Below, in pieces: positions 47,918 to 56,954 of a stretch of 64,000 nucleotides of DNA. The DNA lies in contig JANXCY010000009.1 of assembly GCA_025060135.1 (NCBI GenBank), forward strand, positions 1 to 64,000, read 5' to 3'. This DNA comes from Anaerolineae bacterium. GTDB taxonomy: Bacteria; Chloroflexota; Anaerolineae; B4-G1; DUEL01. The position numbers and the translations under genes were made by a program. The notes beneath the pieces are model-generated. The model saw nothing but the letters and a program-made list of their open reading frames with translations, had not been told where the DNA came from and ran no database searches. Position 1 is the first letter of the stretch; every line of letters begins with the position of its first letter.

Positions 47918-49234
47918 TTACGGCGGAGGATGGATCAGGCGAACCCGGGCCACCCGCCGGCCATCCATTTCCTCCACTCGGAGTCGCCGTCCATCCTCCA
48001 GGATAACTTCGTCGCCCACCGATGGAATCCGGTCCAGGCGACCCATCACCCACCCGCCGACGGTAGTATAGAAGGGGTCGCTCAGGCTCAGACCCAGGGC
48101 CTCATTGGCTTCGTCCAGGGTCATCAGCCCATCCAGCAGGACACTCCCATCCGGGAGGTGTTGGGCCTGGGGGGGAGCGGCCTCAAAGAGGTCGCCGATG
48201 TCCCCCACAATCTCTTTCAGCAGGTCTTCCAGGGTTACCAGGCCCGCGGTGCCGCCGTATTCGTCCACCAGGATGGCGATGTGCTGACGAGCACGTCGGA
48301 AATGAGCCAGCAGATCGGCGATGGAGACGGTTTCCGGCAGGAAGAGGGCTTCCCGCATCAGCGCGCGAGCCCTCAGATCGGAGCGGCATGCCCGGATGGG
48401 CCGCAGGAGGTCCTTCAGGTAGACCATGCCGATGATGTGGTCCAGGTCCTCCTCAAAGACGGGGAATTTCGTCAGTGCGGTCCGCTCTGCCAGGTCGGCC
48501 AGTTCGTCCACGGTGGCGTCGGCAGGGACGCAGACCATCTCGGTGCGGGGGACCATCACCCTGGCAGCCCGGCTGGAGCGCAGGTCAAAGACGGCGCGCA
48601 GCATCTGCTCCTCTTCGGCGTTCAGGATTCCCTCCTCCTGACTGGCCTCAATGAGCATCTTCAGTTCTTGAACGGAATGGACCCGCTCGTGGCCGCTGGC
48701 CGGGCGAATCCCCAGCAATCGGAGCAGGCTGTTCCCGGCGCCGTTCAGGGCCCAGATCGCTGGCCGGAATATCTGAAAGACAGCCAGCATGGGCCGGGCG
48801 ACCAGGAATGCTGTCCGCTCCGGGTTCTGGAGGGCGATGGATTTGGGCGCCAGTTCACCCGCCACAACGTGCAGAAAGGTGATGCAGGCGAAGGCCATAG
48901 CGGCAGCGATGGAGTGAGCCGTCGGGCCCACCCAAGATGTCGGAAGGAATTCCAGGAGCGGGACGAAGAGGTGAGCCAGGGCTGGCTCACCGATCCATCC
49001 CAGGGCCAGGCTGGCCATCGTGATACCCAGTTGGGTGGCCGCAATGAAACGGTCCGGGTCATCCAGAGCCCGCCGGACGATCCGGGCGGTGGGATGGCCC
49101 TGGGTAGCCAGTTCTTCCACCCGCGTCCGCCGGACGCTCACCAGACCGAATTCGGCAGCGACAAAGAACGCGTTCAACAGAACGAAGAAGCAGACACCCA
49201 GTAAGCCAGTTAGAATGGGCCAGAGAGTGTTCAT
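47918..49234 (-). CDS. CNNM/CorC-HlyC family membrane protein
   Basis: This 438-residue protein is a DUF21-CBS-CorC_HlyC protein, a family linked to Mg2+ or other divalent-ion transport. Four hydrophobic helices (about 5-160) form the DUF21 domain with [21 protein letters not shown] and [15 protein letters not shown]. Two CBS domains follow ([20 protein letters not shown] and [16 protein letters not shown]), then the C-terminal CorC/HlyC domain ([21 protein letters not shown]). Start at 49234 overlaps the preceding gluzincin gene as ATGA; the track's start would lie within it. It is the last of four coupled genes. Confidence 0.93.
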   Translation of the reverse strand: MNTLWPILTGLLGVCFFVLLNAFFVAAEFGLVSVRRTRVEELATQGHPTARIVRRALDDPDRFIAATQLGITMASLALGWIGEPALAHLFVPLLEFLPTSWVGPTAHSIAAAMAFACITFLHVVAGELAPKSIALQNPERTAFLVARPMLAVFQIFRPAIWALNGAGNSLLRLLGIRPASGHERVHSVQELKMLIEASQEEGILNAEEEQMLRAVFDLRSSRAARVMVPRTEMVCVPADATVDELADLAERTALTKFPVFEEDLDHIIGMVYLKDLLRPIRACRSDLRARALMREALFLPETVSIADLLAHFRRARQHIAILVDEYGGTAGLVTLEDLLKEIVGDIGDLFEAAPPQAQHLPDGSVLLDGLMTLDEANEALGLSLSDPFYTTVGGWVMGRLDRIPSVGDEVILEDGRRLRVEEMDGRRVARVRLIHPPP

Positions 49235-50484
49235 TTCTGTCCGGCGTATGGTGTGTTCCGTCGTCCTGCCAGGGCGATGGGGATGGCCAGAAGCAGGCTC
49301 AGTCCCCAGAGCGCCAGCCCCACCCCGTTCTCTGAAAGCCAGAGCATCCACGGCCCCATGCCGCTCAGGTCAGCCCGCCAGGCCCGCTCCAGTTGGTCCA
49401 GGGAAAGGTGCAGGGCCTGCTGCACCCCGGCGTCGCAATCCGCGCCATCGGCATACGTCAACAGGAGGGCCCGGAGGCCACTATCGCCATGCTTCCGGCG
49501 GAGGTACCGCACCAGGCTCCCACTCTCGGCGTAGGCCAGCAGAGCCATCTCCGGGTTAGTAGGGAAGGGAGGACAGAGGTCCCGCAGGGGGATGAGCCGC
49601 CCCTCCCGTCGCGCCCGATCCAGGAGGGCGTCCAGATTGGGGTCGGGATGGGTCTGATTGGCCATCGCCAATCCCTCGTTCAACCAGGTCGGAATCCAGG
49701 TGTATCCCTCCGGCCCCACCAGGCGGTAGATCAGGAGGTGGGTCAGTTCATGGGGGATGTCCTGTTCCATCTGGAGGAGGTATCCATCATCGGCCGGGAT
49801 GGTCAGGAGGACAACGCCCAGTTCGGGGTGAGCCTGACCCTGCACCCATGTCCGGCCCGCCATCCGCAGCGCGGCCTGCAGGTCCATCAGGGAGGGGTAG
49901 AGGTAGATGTCCACCTTCTCCGGCAGCGGCGCATGCAGGGATCGGGCGATCCGTTCCAGACTGGCTTTCGCAATATCCAGCGCGGCCTGGATGTAGGGAG
50001 GGTTGTCGACCGCGCTGTGGACAGTAACCGGGCCGGCGGTCCGGGTGAACCAGTCCATCCGGTTATCCTCGTAGCGGAATGTGGAGGGGGGAGTTGTCAA
50101 CTGGTGGCCCGCCGAGTCCCGCACTTCCCACCACCAGGTAACAGCGCCGAAGGGAGGAAAGGGGAACAGACGCAGGTCGCGGGTAAAGGTCGTCTGAACG
50201 GAGGGGCCGGGTTCTATGGGGATGGGGTTCACCTCTACCCGCTCGTCCCCTTCGGATTGAAGGTAAAGGTACAGGGCGGTGATGTTAGCCTGCGCGGTGA
50301 TCCGGACGGAGAAGACGGCCTGCTGGCCGAAGGTGTAGGTAACGGCAGCCTCTTCCACCCTGATGGGTATCTCCTGGGCTCCCACGAGGCCGGTGGGCAC
50401 TCCAATGGCCATTATGAGTATCAACAGGGTTGGGAGTCTCCATATCGTACGGTGGGCTCCGTTACACTGGTTCCCACTCCTCAT
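49231..50484 (-). CDS. Peptidase MA-like (gluzincin) metalloprotease, secreted or membrane-anchored
   Basis: This 417-residue protein has a signal sequence (LPTLLILIMAIGVPTGLVGAQ). A beta-rich region follows, then a metalloprotease domain with HELTH and a downstream WLNEGLAMA that supplies the third zinc ligand, as in gluzincins and peptidase MA family proteins. A C-terminal hydrophobic helix (GLALWGLSLLLAIPIALAG) would anchor it with the catalytic domain outside. Start at 50484 overlaps the HEAT-repeat gene by 23 bases; alternatives such as 50490 are possible. It is translationally coupled to the CNNM gene. Confidence 0.85.
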   Translation of the reverse strand: MRSGNQCNGAHRTIWRLPTLLILIMAIGVPTGLVGAQEIPIRVEEAAVTYTFGQQAVFSVRITAQANITALYLYLQSEGDERVEVNPIPIEPGPSVQTTFTRDLRLFPFPPFGAVTWWWEVRDSAGHQLTTPPSTFRYEDNRMDWFTRTAGPVTVHSAVDNPPYIQAALDIAKASLERIARSLHAPLPEKVDIYLYPSLMDLQAALRMAGRTWVQGQAHPELGVVLLTIPADDGYLLQMEQDIPHELTHLLIYRLVGPEGYTWIPTWLNEGLAMANQTHPDPNLDALLDRARREGRLIPLRDLCPPFPTNPEMALLAYAESGSLVRYLRRKHGDSGLRALLLTYADGADCDAGVQQALHLSLDQLERAWRADLSGMGPWMLWLSENGVGLALWGLSLLLAIPIALAGRRNTPYAGQK

Positions 50485-51448
50485 CTCCATCCTCGTCTTC
50501 TTCGTCCTCTTCGTCAAAGAAGTCAAACAGGAGGAAGGCGCCCAGGTCACCATGGAGGAATTCCAGTTCCCGCAGAGCATCCCGTGCGGCGCCGCGCAAC
50601 GCTTCGTTGTCCGAACGGCGGCATTGGTCCAGGGCCTGGCGGGCCTCGTCGCCGCCGATTTGCCCAAGAGCCCAGATGGCGGCCTCTTGGACTTCAGTGT
50701 CCACGTCCTCTATCAGTTCCAGAAGGACGGGGACGGCGTCGGTCAGTTCCAGTTCGCCGCAGGCCCGGGCGGCCTCGTAGCGCATCTGCGGACTGGGGCT
50801 GTGGAGTTCCCGCATCACTTCGGAGGCCCAGCGGTCATCGGCACTGCGGCCCATGGCAAAGACCGCACTGACGCGCATCCGCTCGTCCGGATGGCGGTAG
50901 GCCGCGCGGATCAGTTCGGCCACGATCTCTTCGCCCGAATAGGCCAGGGATTCCAGGGCCCGTCGCCGGACCTCCAGGTCTTCCTGCTCATTGGTACAGG
51001 CCGCCATCAGGGCCTGGAAGGCTTGCTGGTGGGGACGGGGGCGGATTTTGCCCAGTTCGCCGGAGAGCATAAAGCGACCCAGGGAGGTGGCGGCTGCGGC
51101 CCGGACCTCCGCCGAGGGGTCGTTCAGCAGCACGTCGGCCAGCACCGGCACCAGGCGGATGTCCTCGTTCTCCCAGAGGCCCTCCACGGCTGCCAGACGT
51201 ACGGCGGCGTCCGGATCGTCCAGCACCCGCCGGAACACTTCGTCAAAGTTGACTTCAAAGTCGTTTTCAGCGATTTCCACCATCATCTGGGCCATTTTTC
51301 GACGGGTGTCTACCGGCAGCCCGCCCCAAACGGCCCAGACCGCCTCGGCCTGGCTTCGCTCCAGGTTGGAGAGACCATAGAGGGTCCGGCGGTCCGCCCG
51401 ACCGGATTGCAGAGCATCCAGAATCTCAGCAAACGTGGGTTTCTTCAT
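50462..51448 (-). CDS. HEAT-repeat protein
   Basis: This 328-residue protein is made of HEAT-like helical repeats (VRLAAVEGLWENEDIRLVPVL, VRAAAATSLGRFM, RVSAVFAMGRSAD, QEAAIWALGQIGGDEA). It ends in a very acidic tail (FFDEEDEEDEDGDEEWEPV). It has no signal peptide or membrane helix. HEAT proteins act as scaffolds or lyase-like factors; a specific role is not indicated. It overlaps the upstream rseP gene as ATGA and the downstream gluzincin by 23 bases, so it is fully embedded in a membrane-proteolysis operon. Confidence 0.9.
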   Translation of the reverse strand: MKKPTFAEILDALQSGRADRRTLYGLSNLERSQAEAVWAVWGGLPVDTRRKMAQMMVEIAENDFEVNFDEVFRRVLDDPDAAVRLAAVEGLWENEDIRLVPVLADVLLNDPSAEVRAAAATSLGRFMLSGELGKIRPRPHQQAFQALMAACTNEQEDLEVRRRALESLAYSGEEIVAELIRAAYRHPDERMRVSAVFAMGRSADDRWASEVMRELHSPSPQMRYEAARACGELELTDAVPVLLELIEDVDTEVQEAAIWALGQIGGDEARQALDQCRRSDNEALRGAARDALRELEFLHGDLGAFLLFDFFDEEDEEDEDGDEEWEPV

Positions 51449-52749
51449 CGGTTCAACCAGGACCAGGGAATTAACGGGTTCACAATATCCAGCACGATGA
51501 TGAACAGGGAAAGCGCGATCAGGATGGCCATTCCAGCCATATGGATTTTGGCTTCGGTTTCCGGAGCGATACGACGGCCCCGGATGGCCTCAATGAGGAC
51601 AAACAGGGCCCGCCCTCCGTCCAAGGCAGGGAGGGGGAGCAGGTTGGTCATCCCCAGGGCCAGACTGATGAGTGCGGCGACGGAGAGCGCCAGGAGAGGG
51701 ACCCCCATTTCCAGGCTTTGTTGAAGGGAATAGGCCAGGAGGCCCAGAATCCCTGGAACGCCGACCGGGCGGGCAGCCTCCGCAACAGAGACCTGACCAC
51801 TGGAGACCAGTCGCGGGAGCATCAGGATACTCAGGACGACGCCTGCGATGGTCTTTCCGGCGGCCACAGTGGCGCGGGGTAGGGAGTACCGTTCCAGCGA
51901 TTCCGGGTCGGGCCAGCTTTGCAACCCAATGCCCAGGAAGCCATGCCCATCGGTCAGGACAGGGGTGGCCATGAGGGTCAGCCACTCCCCTTCACGCCGG
52001 ACCGTCAACTCCAGCGGGCGCCCCGGGGAGGAGCGAATCCACTCCCGCAGTTCCGTTGCTCCGTCCTCCAACCGCTCTCCGTTGATAGCGATGATGATGT
52101 CGCCGGGGGAGATACCGGCGGCCTGAGCGGGACTCCCCGGGACCACTTCCTGAACCCGGACAAAGTAGCGGGTGGGCACGCCGGTCATAAACCCGATCAC
52201 CAGCAGGAGAAGGGCGGCCAGGATGTTGAGCAGCGCGCCAGAAAGGAGCACGGCGAGCCGCCACCGCTTCGGCTGCGCGGCCAGGCTCCGGGGATGGGAG
52301 GGGTCCTCCTCGCCCAGCATACGGACAAATCCGCCCAGTGGGAGCAGGTTCAGGGAGTAGATGGTACCGGGCTCCAGTGCGGTCAGCGTGCCGCGCACCC
52401 AGGGGGCCGGGGGCGGCGACTCCTCGTCAGGAATAAAGGTGGTCCGCCGAATCTCCCCCACGCGCGGAAGGCCACCTGAATGGGGCTCCAGCCGGACCTC
52501 CACGGGCTGGCCCGGGCCCAGGCCAGGAGGCAAGCGAACCGAGCCGGGCAGGAACAGCGGCTGCCCATCCAGTTCCAGCGTTCCGGCCTCCCGGGCCAGG
52601 GTGAACAGGCGGGGCGGAAAGCCCAGGCCGAATTCCAGAATGTGCACACCCGCCCGCCGGGCGCTCAGGAAATGCCCCAGTTCGTGAATCAGGATCATCG
52701 GCCCCAGCATCAGAACCAGGGCCAGTGCCAGCCAGAGGAAAAGTTCCAT
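51445..52749 (-). CDS. rseP: RIP metalloprotease RseP (site-2 protease)
   Basis: This 434-residue intramembrane protease cleaves membrane-bound regulators such as anti-sigma factors. The zinc site IHELGHFLSARR lies in the first helix. A PDZ domain (VVPGSPAQAAGISPGDIIIAINGERL) sits in the middle, and the second ligand segment LLPLPALDGGRALF lies in a late helix. Between the first helix and the core is an extra segment of about 70 residues rich in G, P and E, longer than in E. coli. It starts the four-gene coupled set; no dxr or cdsA is adjacent. Confidence 0.93.
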   Translation of the reverse strand: MELFLWLALALVLMLGPMILIHELGHFLSARRAGVHILEFGLGFPPRLFTLAREAGTLELDGQPLFLPGSVRLPPGLGPGQPVEVRLEPHSGGLPRVGEIRRTTFIPDEESPPPAPWVRGTLTALEPGTIYSLNLLPLGGFVRMLGEEDPSHPRSLAAQPKRWRLAVLLSGALLNILAALLLLVIGFMTGVPTRYFVRVQEVVPGSPAQAAGISPGDIIIAINGERLEDGATELREWIRSSPGRPLELTVRREGEWLTLMATPVLTDGHGFLGIGLQSWPDPESLERYSLPRATVAAGKTIAGVVLSILMLPRLVSSGQVSVAEAARPVGVPGILGLLAYSLQQSLEMGVPLLALSVAALISLALGMTNLLPLPALDGGRALFVLIEAIRGRRIAPETEAKIHMAGMAILIALSLFIIVLDIVNPLIPWSWLNR

Positions 52750-52823
52750 ACCTCACCTACCCAAAAGGTCCAGGACAGTTCGTCCTTTCTCCGAAAAAGC
52801 CTTATCGCATCTTGGGCTGAGCC

Positions 52824-53945
52824 CTACAACGGGCGTTCGTAGATGCGGTGAGTCTTATAGAAGTTCACTCCCAGCCCCTCCATCTCCCGCATCATTTTGG
52901 CGTTCTGTTCGTTGACCTGGACGATCTCGGCGTGGCGAAAGCCCCGCTCGTGGACCGTCTTTTCCAGTTCGGTGAACATAATAGCGTCCACGCCCAAGCC
53001 CTGGTATTTCGGCAGGATGCCGCCGCCGTTGAAGTCAATCCGGTCGGTGTGATGGAATTCCCACATAAGCATCGCCCAGCCGAAGGGGTAAAGACGTCCA
53101 CCGCATTTTTGCAGGGCCCGATTGACGTTCGGGAATCCCAGGATGAAACCGACGATCTCATCGCCCTTGACGACCGCTTTGGAGAGATCGGGCTGGGTCA
53201 GGTTGACGAGCCGGTCAATGATGCGCTGGGCATCCTCCCCGGTGATGGGGACGAACTCCCGGTTCTCGGCGAAGGCGGCGTTGTAGGCCTCCACGACGCG
53301 GGGAGCGATGGCCCGCATCTCCGCTTTGGTGCGGAAGGTGAGCACCCGGAAGCCGCGCCGGGCCTTCACCCGTTCGGCGATCTCCCGAATCCGTTCCGGC
53401 AGTTGGGTGCTTCCGGGCAGATAGCCGGAAAAGTAGTCCGTCTGTTTCTGGAAACCAGCCTCCTGGATGAGACGGTCGTAGTACGGGTAATTGTAAGCAA
53501 TGCCCAGGGCAGGCAGGTACTCAAACCCCCGAACCAGCACGCCCAGGGAGTCCCCGGCGGAGAAGCCCTCGGGCCCGCTGATGGTCTCCAGCCCCCGCCG
53601 TCGGGCCCAGTCAAAGGCGGCGTCAAAGAGGGCACGGGAAACCTCCTCGTCGTCCACTGAGTCAAAAAGGGCAAAGAAGGCTCCTCTCTGGCCCCGGTAG
53701 GCATTGCGCTTGCGGGGCTCCAGGATGGCGATGCGCCCCACCACTTCTTTTCCGATGGTGGCCAGGAAAAAGTCGGCGTCGGAATGGCGGTAATAGGGGT
53801 GGCGCTCCCGATCCAGTTGCTTGCGGGCACTGGAAACCAGTGGGGGCACCCAGTACGGGCATCCCCGATAGAGACGGAAGGGGAAACCGACAAAGCGTTC
53901 CACATCCTGAGGGTTGTCAGTCCGGACCTGATGAATATGCACCAT
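52824..53945 (-). CDS. GNAT-like acetyltransferase family protein
   Basis: This 373-residue protein shows two GNAT-like halves. The first contains GFPFRLYRGCPYWVPPLV, DFFLATIGKEVVGRIAI and GPEGFSAGDSLGVLV. The second contains VKGDEIVGFILGFPNVNRAL, LPKYQGLGVDAIMFTELEKTV and EIVQVNEQNAKMMREMEGLG, a typical acetyl-CoA pocket and final motif. It probably transfers an acyl group to an unknown substrate. It lies 21 bases from degV on the same strand and is probably cotranscribed. There is no signal peptide. Confidence 0.82.
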   Translation of the reverse strand: MVHIHQVRTDNPQDVERFVGFPFRLYRGCPYWVPPLVSSARKQLDRERHPYYRHSDADFFLATIGKEVVGRIAILEPRKRNAYRGQRGAFFALFDSVDDEEVSRALFDAAFDWARRRGLETISGPEGFSAGDSLGVLVRGFEYLPALGIAYNYPYYDRLIQEAGFQKQTDYFSGYLPGSTQLPERIREIAERVKARRGFRVLTFRTKAEMRAIAPRVVEAYNAAFAENREFVPITGEDAQRIIDRLVNLTQPDLSKAVVKGDEIVGFILGFPNVNRALQKCGGRLYPFGWAMLMWEFHHTDRIDFNGGGILPKYQGLGVDAIMFTELEKTVHERGFRHAEIVQVNEQNAKMMREMEGLGVNFYKTHRIYERPL

Positions 53946-53966
53946 CGGCGTGGCTCCCGAGAGAAC

Positions 53967-54812
53967 TTACGGTGTAACAAAGTAACTGACGGCCAGCACT
54001 CCGGGCCCGGCATGGGTAACGATGGCCGGAGGCAGTTCGTAGATGGGGACTTCGGGAATGCCCAGACGGGCCGAGAAGTCCGCGGCCAGTTCCCGGGCCG
54101 TGGCCTCGGCGTCGGCGTGCATGACCGCCAGGTAGGATTCCGGGCTGGGGGGACATCCGGCCAGGACCAGTTCCCGCAACCGCTCCAGCGCCCGCCGCCG
54201 GGTCCGCTGTTTCTCAAAGGGCTCTACACGCCCGTCCTGCAGGGTAAGGATGGGTTTGACTTGCAGAAGTCCGCCCAAGAGGGCCTGAGCACCGCCGATG
54301 CGCCCGCCCCGGTGGAGGTACTCCAGCGTGTCCACCACAAAATAGACCCGCTGGCGGGCCAGCAGGTCCTGAACCTGGGCGATGATGGTATCGGCCTCCA
54401 CTCCCTCCTGCGCCCAGCGGGCTGCCAGGAGGGCCGCTGTTGCCAGCGGCGCGGCGATGGTGCGGGTATCCACCACCCGGATGTCCGCTCCGGGGAAGTC
54501 CTGGGCCGCCGTCAACGCGCTGCGGACGGTGCCGCTCAGTTCCGAGGAAGGATGCAAGCAGATGATGGTCCGATACCCCTCAGCCAGCAGCCGCTCAAAA
54601 ACGGGATGGTAGAGAGCGGGAGGCGGCGCTGCTGTCTTGGGTAACGTCGGCGACGCGCGCAATTTCTGCAGGAACGTCCGGGTGTCCATTTCCGTGTCGT
54701 CCCGGTAGGACTCCTCGCCAAAGATGATGATCTGCGGAATCATGGGAATATCGTAGGCCCGGGCCCATTCGGGCGGCAGGCCGGAAGTCGTATCGGTAAC
54801 AATTTTGATCAC
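53967..54812 (-). CDS. DegV family protein (fatty acid binding)
   Basis: This 281-residue DegV protein probably binds fatty acids, as the FakB family does for fatty-acid kinase in Firmicutes. It has KIVTDTTSGLP at the N-terminus, with the family TxS motif, and CLHPSSELSGTVRSA, VDTRTIAAPLA and LEYLHRGGRIGG, all characteristic. No FakA kinase gene is adjacent. A promoter is visible upstream. The gene is normal in length. Confidence 0.93.
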   Translation of the reverse strand: MIKIVTDTTSGLPPEWARAYDIPMIPQIIIFGEESYRDDTEMDTRTFLQKLRASPTLPKTAAPPPALYHPVFERLLAEGYRTIICLHPSSELSGTVRSALTAAQDFPGADIRVVDTRTIAAPLATAALLAARWAQEGVEADTIIAQVQDLLARQRVYFVVDTLEYLHRGGRIGGAQALLGGLLQVKPILTLQDGRVEPFEKQRTRRRALERLRELVLAGCPPSPESYLAVMHADAEATARELAADFSARLGIPEVPIYELPPAIVTHAGPGVLAVSYFVTP

Positions 54813-54855
54813 GCTGGCTCCTTTTGTCCCGAGAGGGATCGTTCCCCCTTAGCGA

Positions 54856-54883
54856 ATTATACCGGACAATTGCCAGGAGACAA
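54856..54883 (-). promoter_or_regulatory. Promoter for degV
   Basis: Minus-strand TTGTCT (54878-54883), 16 bases, perfect TATAAT (54856-54861). Confidence 0.75.
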
Positions 54884-54963
54884 GGGGAGAGGTGAGAATG
54901 CTGGCCGATGGGCTGGCTGTTTCCCTCTCTGGCGTTCTGCGCACAATCGCGCCGGCCTGCAGG

Positions 54964-55764
54964 CTACTGTTCGTCGGTCTTCTCGCCCTGTACGTCCGGG
55001 TGGGGAAGACTCAATCGGTGGGGACTGGTGTAGACGTGAAAGCGGTTGCCCCGCGCGTAGCCGATGAGAGCGATGTTCCAGAGGCGAGCCATTTCGACTG
55101 AGAGGGAAGTCGGGGAGGAAAGGGAAACCACCACCGGGATGCCCATTCGGGCCGCCTTCACCAGCATCTCTGAACTGATCCGTCCGGTGGTGAGGAGGAT
55201 ACGGTCTCGGAGCGATTGACCCTGCCGCAGGCAGAGGCCGGCCAGTTTGTCCACGGTGTTGTGGCGGCCCACGTCTTCCGCCACCTGGAGTAGCGTTTCT
55301 CCTTCGGCCAGGGCGGAGGCATGCACGCCGCGCGCCTGACGGTGGAGGACAGCCGCGTCCTGCAGACGACGCATCAGCCGGATCACCTGCGCCGGGGTTA
55401 CGATGAGGTCGCTTTCCAGCGGCGGATGGGCCTCCTTCCAGTCCTGGAATGTCGTCCCGCCCCCGCAGCCGGTGGTCAGCGTGCGCATAACGGGGATTCC
55501 CACATCCCGGTACAGCCACACGTCCACGCAACGACGGCTCCCGCAGACGCGCACGCTGACCACGTCCTCTATCCCTTCTATCAGCCCTTCGTTGTAGAGA
55601 AAGCCCAGGGCCAGTTCTTCCAACAGGATGGGCGTGCACCGCAGGCCGACCAGGTCCTGTCCGTTGACGGCCAGGGTGATCTCCTCCTCCACGGGCAGGA
55701 CGCCTTCCACCTGCCGGAGGGAGCCCTGTTCGTAAATCAGCATGCTGGCCGGGTAGATGCTCAT
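54964..55764 (-). CDS. fdhD: Formate dehydrogenase accessory sulfurtransferase FdhD
   Basis: This 266-residue protein delivers sulfur to the molybdenum cofactor of formate dehydrogenases. It shows PVEEEITLAVNGQDLVGLRCTP, LALGFLYNEGLI, RTLTTGCGGGTTF (the substrate Cys loop) and QAVARGVHASAL-like ARGVHASALA, then EDVGRHNTVDKL and LTTGRISSEML. The Cys loop has one Cys rather than the CxxC of E. coli. Start at 55764 overlaps the upstream pfkB stop as ATGA. It fits mobB in this window; formate dehydrogenase itself is not here. Confidence 0.95.
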   Translation of the reverse strand: MSIYPASMLIYEQGSLRQVEGVLPVEEEITLAVNGQDLVGLRCTPILLEELALGFLYNEGLIEGIEDVVSVRVCGSRRCVDVWLYRDVGIPVMRTLTTGCGGGTTFQDWKEAHPPLESDLIVTPAQVIRLMRRLQDAAVLHRQARGVHASALAEGETLLQVAEDVGRHNTVDKLAGLCLRQGQSLRDRILLTTGRISSEMLVKAARMGIPVVVSLSSPTSLSVEMARLWNIALIGYARGNRFHVYTSPHRLSLPHPDVQGEKTDEQ

Positions 55765-56954
55765 CTCAGATACCAGAACTGGTGCTGGGGATCGTAGTCC
55801 CAGCCGTAGGCCGAGAGATCCAGCGAGCGACGCGGCCAGCCTTCCGCCACCCGGCGCCATGTATCTTCCCAGGAACGAATGCCTCCCAGCGCGTCGGCGG
55901 CTTCTACATTACATGCGCCCACCGCCACTGCGGCGGTTACTGCCTGCGCCGGGGACATCCCGCGCAGGAAGGCGCTCAGGAAGCCCGCGATGGTGGCATC
56001 TCCAGCGCCCGTGGTGCCGACGACGTCCACCTGGAAACATGGTGCCCAGATTTCCTGGTCCGCCCAGGCCGTCAGGTCGGACGGCCGCCCTCGTCCCAGG
56101 CCGGCCAGAGTCCTGGCATCGCCGGTCCGTAGATAGAAGCCCCGGTCCCCCAATTTCAGCCCCACAATCCGGACGCCCATTGCCAGTAACTGGTCGCTGA
56201 GGTCTGAGAGCAGAGGCGGCGTGATCCATGGCAGGATGTCTGTACCCTGGGCCGAACGAGACAGCGCCTCATAAGTGGGCCGACGGAGCATAAAGAGGAT
56301 TTCCTCAACGCTGGGGAGGAAAATGTCCACGTAGGGGAGGGTCGCCTGAAGGATGGCTTCCCAATCCGCACGCCCAGCGTCCGATGAGGGGTCCGGGAAG
56401 GCCATGTCCAGTGACGTCGTCACCCCCATCTCCCGGGCCCGGCGGAAAACGGTTGTCAATTCGCGGCCGCCGTCCTCGTACATTCGGCGCATCACGGGTG
56501 GATAGCCGAAATGGAAGAGCCGCGCGCTGCGCAGGAGATCGTACCGGACATCCTCCGCGCTGAACGTATCGTTCGCTCCGGGATAGTGCAGAAATATACG
56601 GTCTATCCCGGGAGGGTTGATGACAATCGTGTAGGAGGTACTGGCGCCCGGATCTACGATCATGCCCGCTACCAGGCCAGGGTCAACGCGGACGACCAGT
56701 TGCTGGATGGCCTGCCCGAAGAAGTCCGCGCCGATCTTCCCCATCAGCAGGGTGCGGATGCCCAGCCGGTGCAGTGCCAATCCGGTATTGGAGACCGGAC
56801 CACCTGTGGAGACGGTGGCGGGCCCAACGGCGATCAGCCGGCCTGGCTGAAACAGGGTTATGAAGACGCCGGGGGAGAGAGAGCCCCATTGGGGGATAAT
56901 ATCCAGGCACAAATGCCCGGCAACCACGACGTCCAACGGATGCCGATTACTCAT
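55761..56954 (-). CDS. PfkB family carbohydrate kinase
   Basis: This 397-residue kinase has [11 protein letters not shown] and [18 protein letters not shown] in the sugar-binding half. The C-terminal motif [20 protein letters not shown] contains the catalytic Asp; the first Asp of the usual DTTGAGD is replaced by Gly. It phosphorylates a sugar, perhaps ribose, fructose or a related sugar. It overlaps transketolase by 8 bases, so it probably feeds sugar phosphates into the pentose-phosphate pathway. fdhD follows as ATGA. Confidence 0.9.
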   Translation of the reverse strand: MSNRHPLDVVVAGHLCLDIIPQWGSLSPGVFITLFQPGRLIAVGPATVSTGGPVSNTGLALHRLGIRTLLMGKIGADFFGQAIQQLVVRVDPGLVAGMIVDPGASTSYTIVINPPGIDRIFLHYPGANDTFSAEDVRYDLLRSARLFHFGYPPVMRRMYEDGGRELTTVFRRAREMGVTTSLDMAFPDPSSDAGRADWEAILQATLPYVDIFLPSVEEILFMLRRPTYEALSRSAQGTDILPWITPPLLSDLSDQLLAMGVRIVGLKLGDRGFYLRTGDARTLAGLGRGRPSDLTAWADQEIWAPCFQVDVVGTTGAGDATIAGFLSAFLRGMSPAQAVTAAVAVGACNVEAADALGGIRSWEDTWRRVAEGWPRRSLDLSAYGWDYDPQHQFWYLR

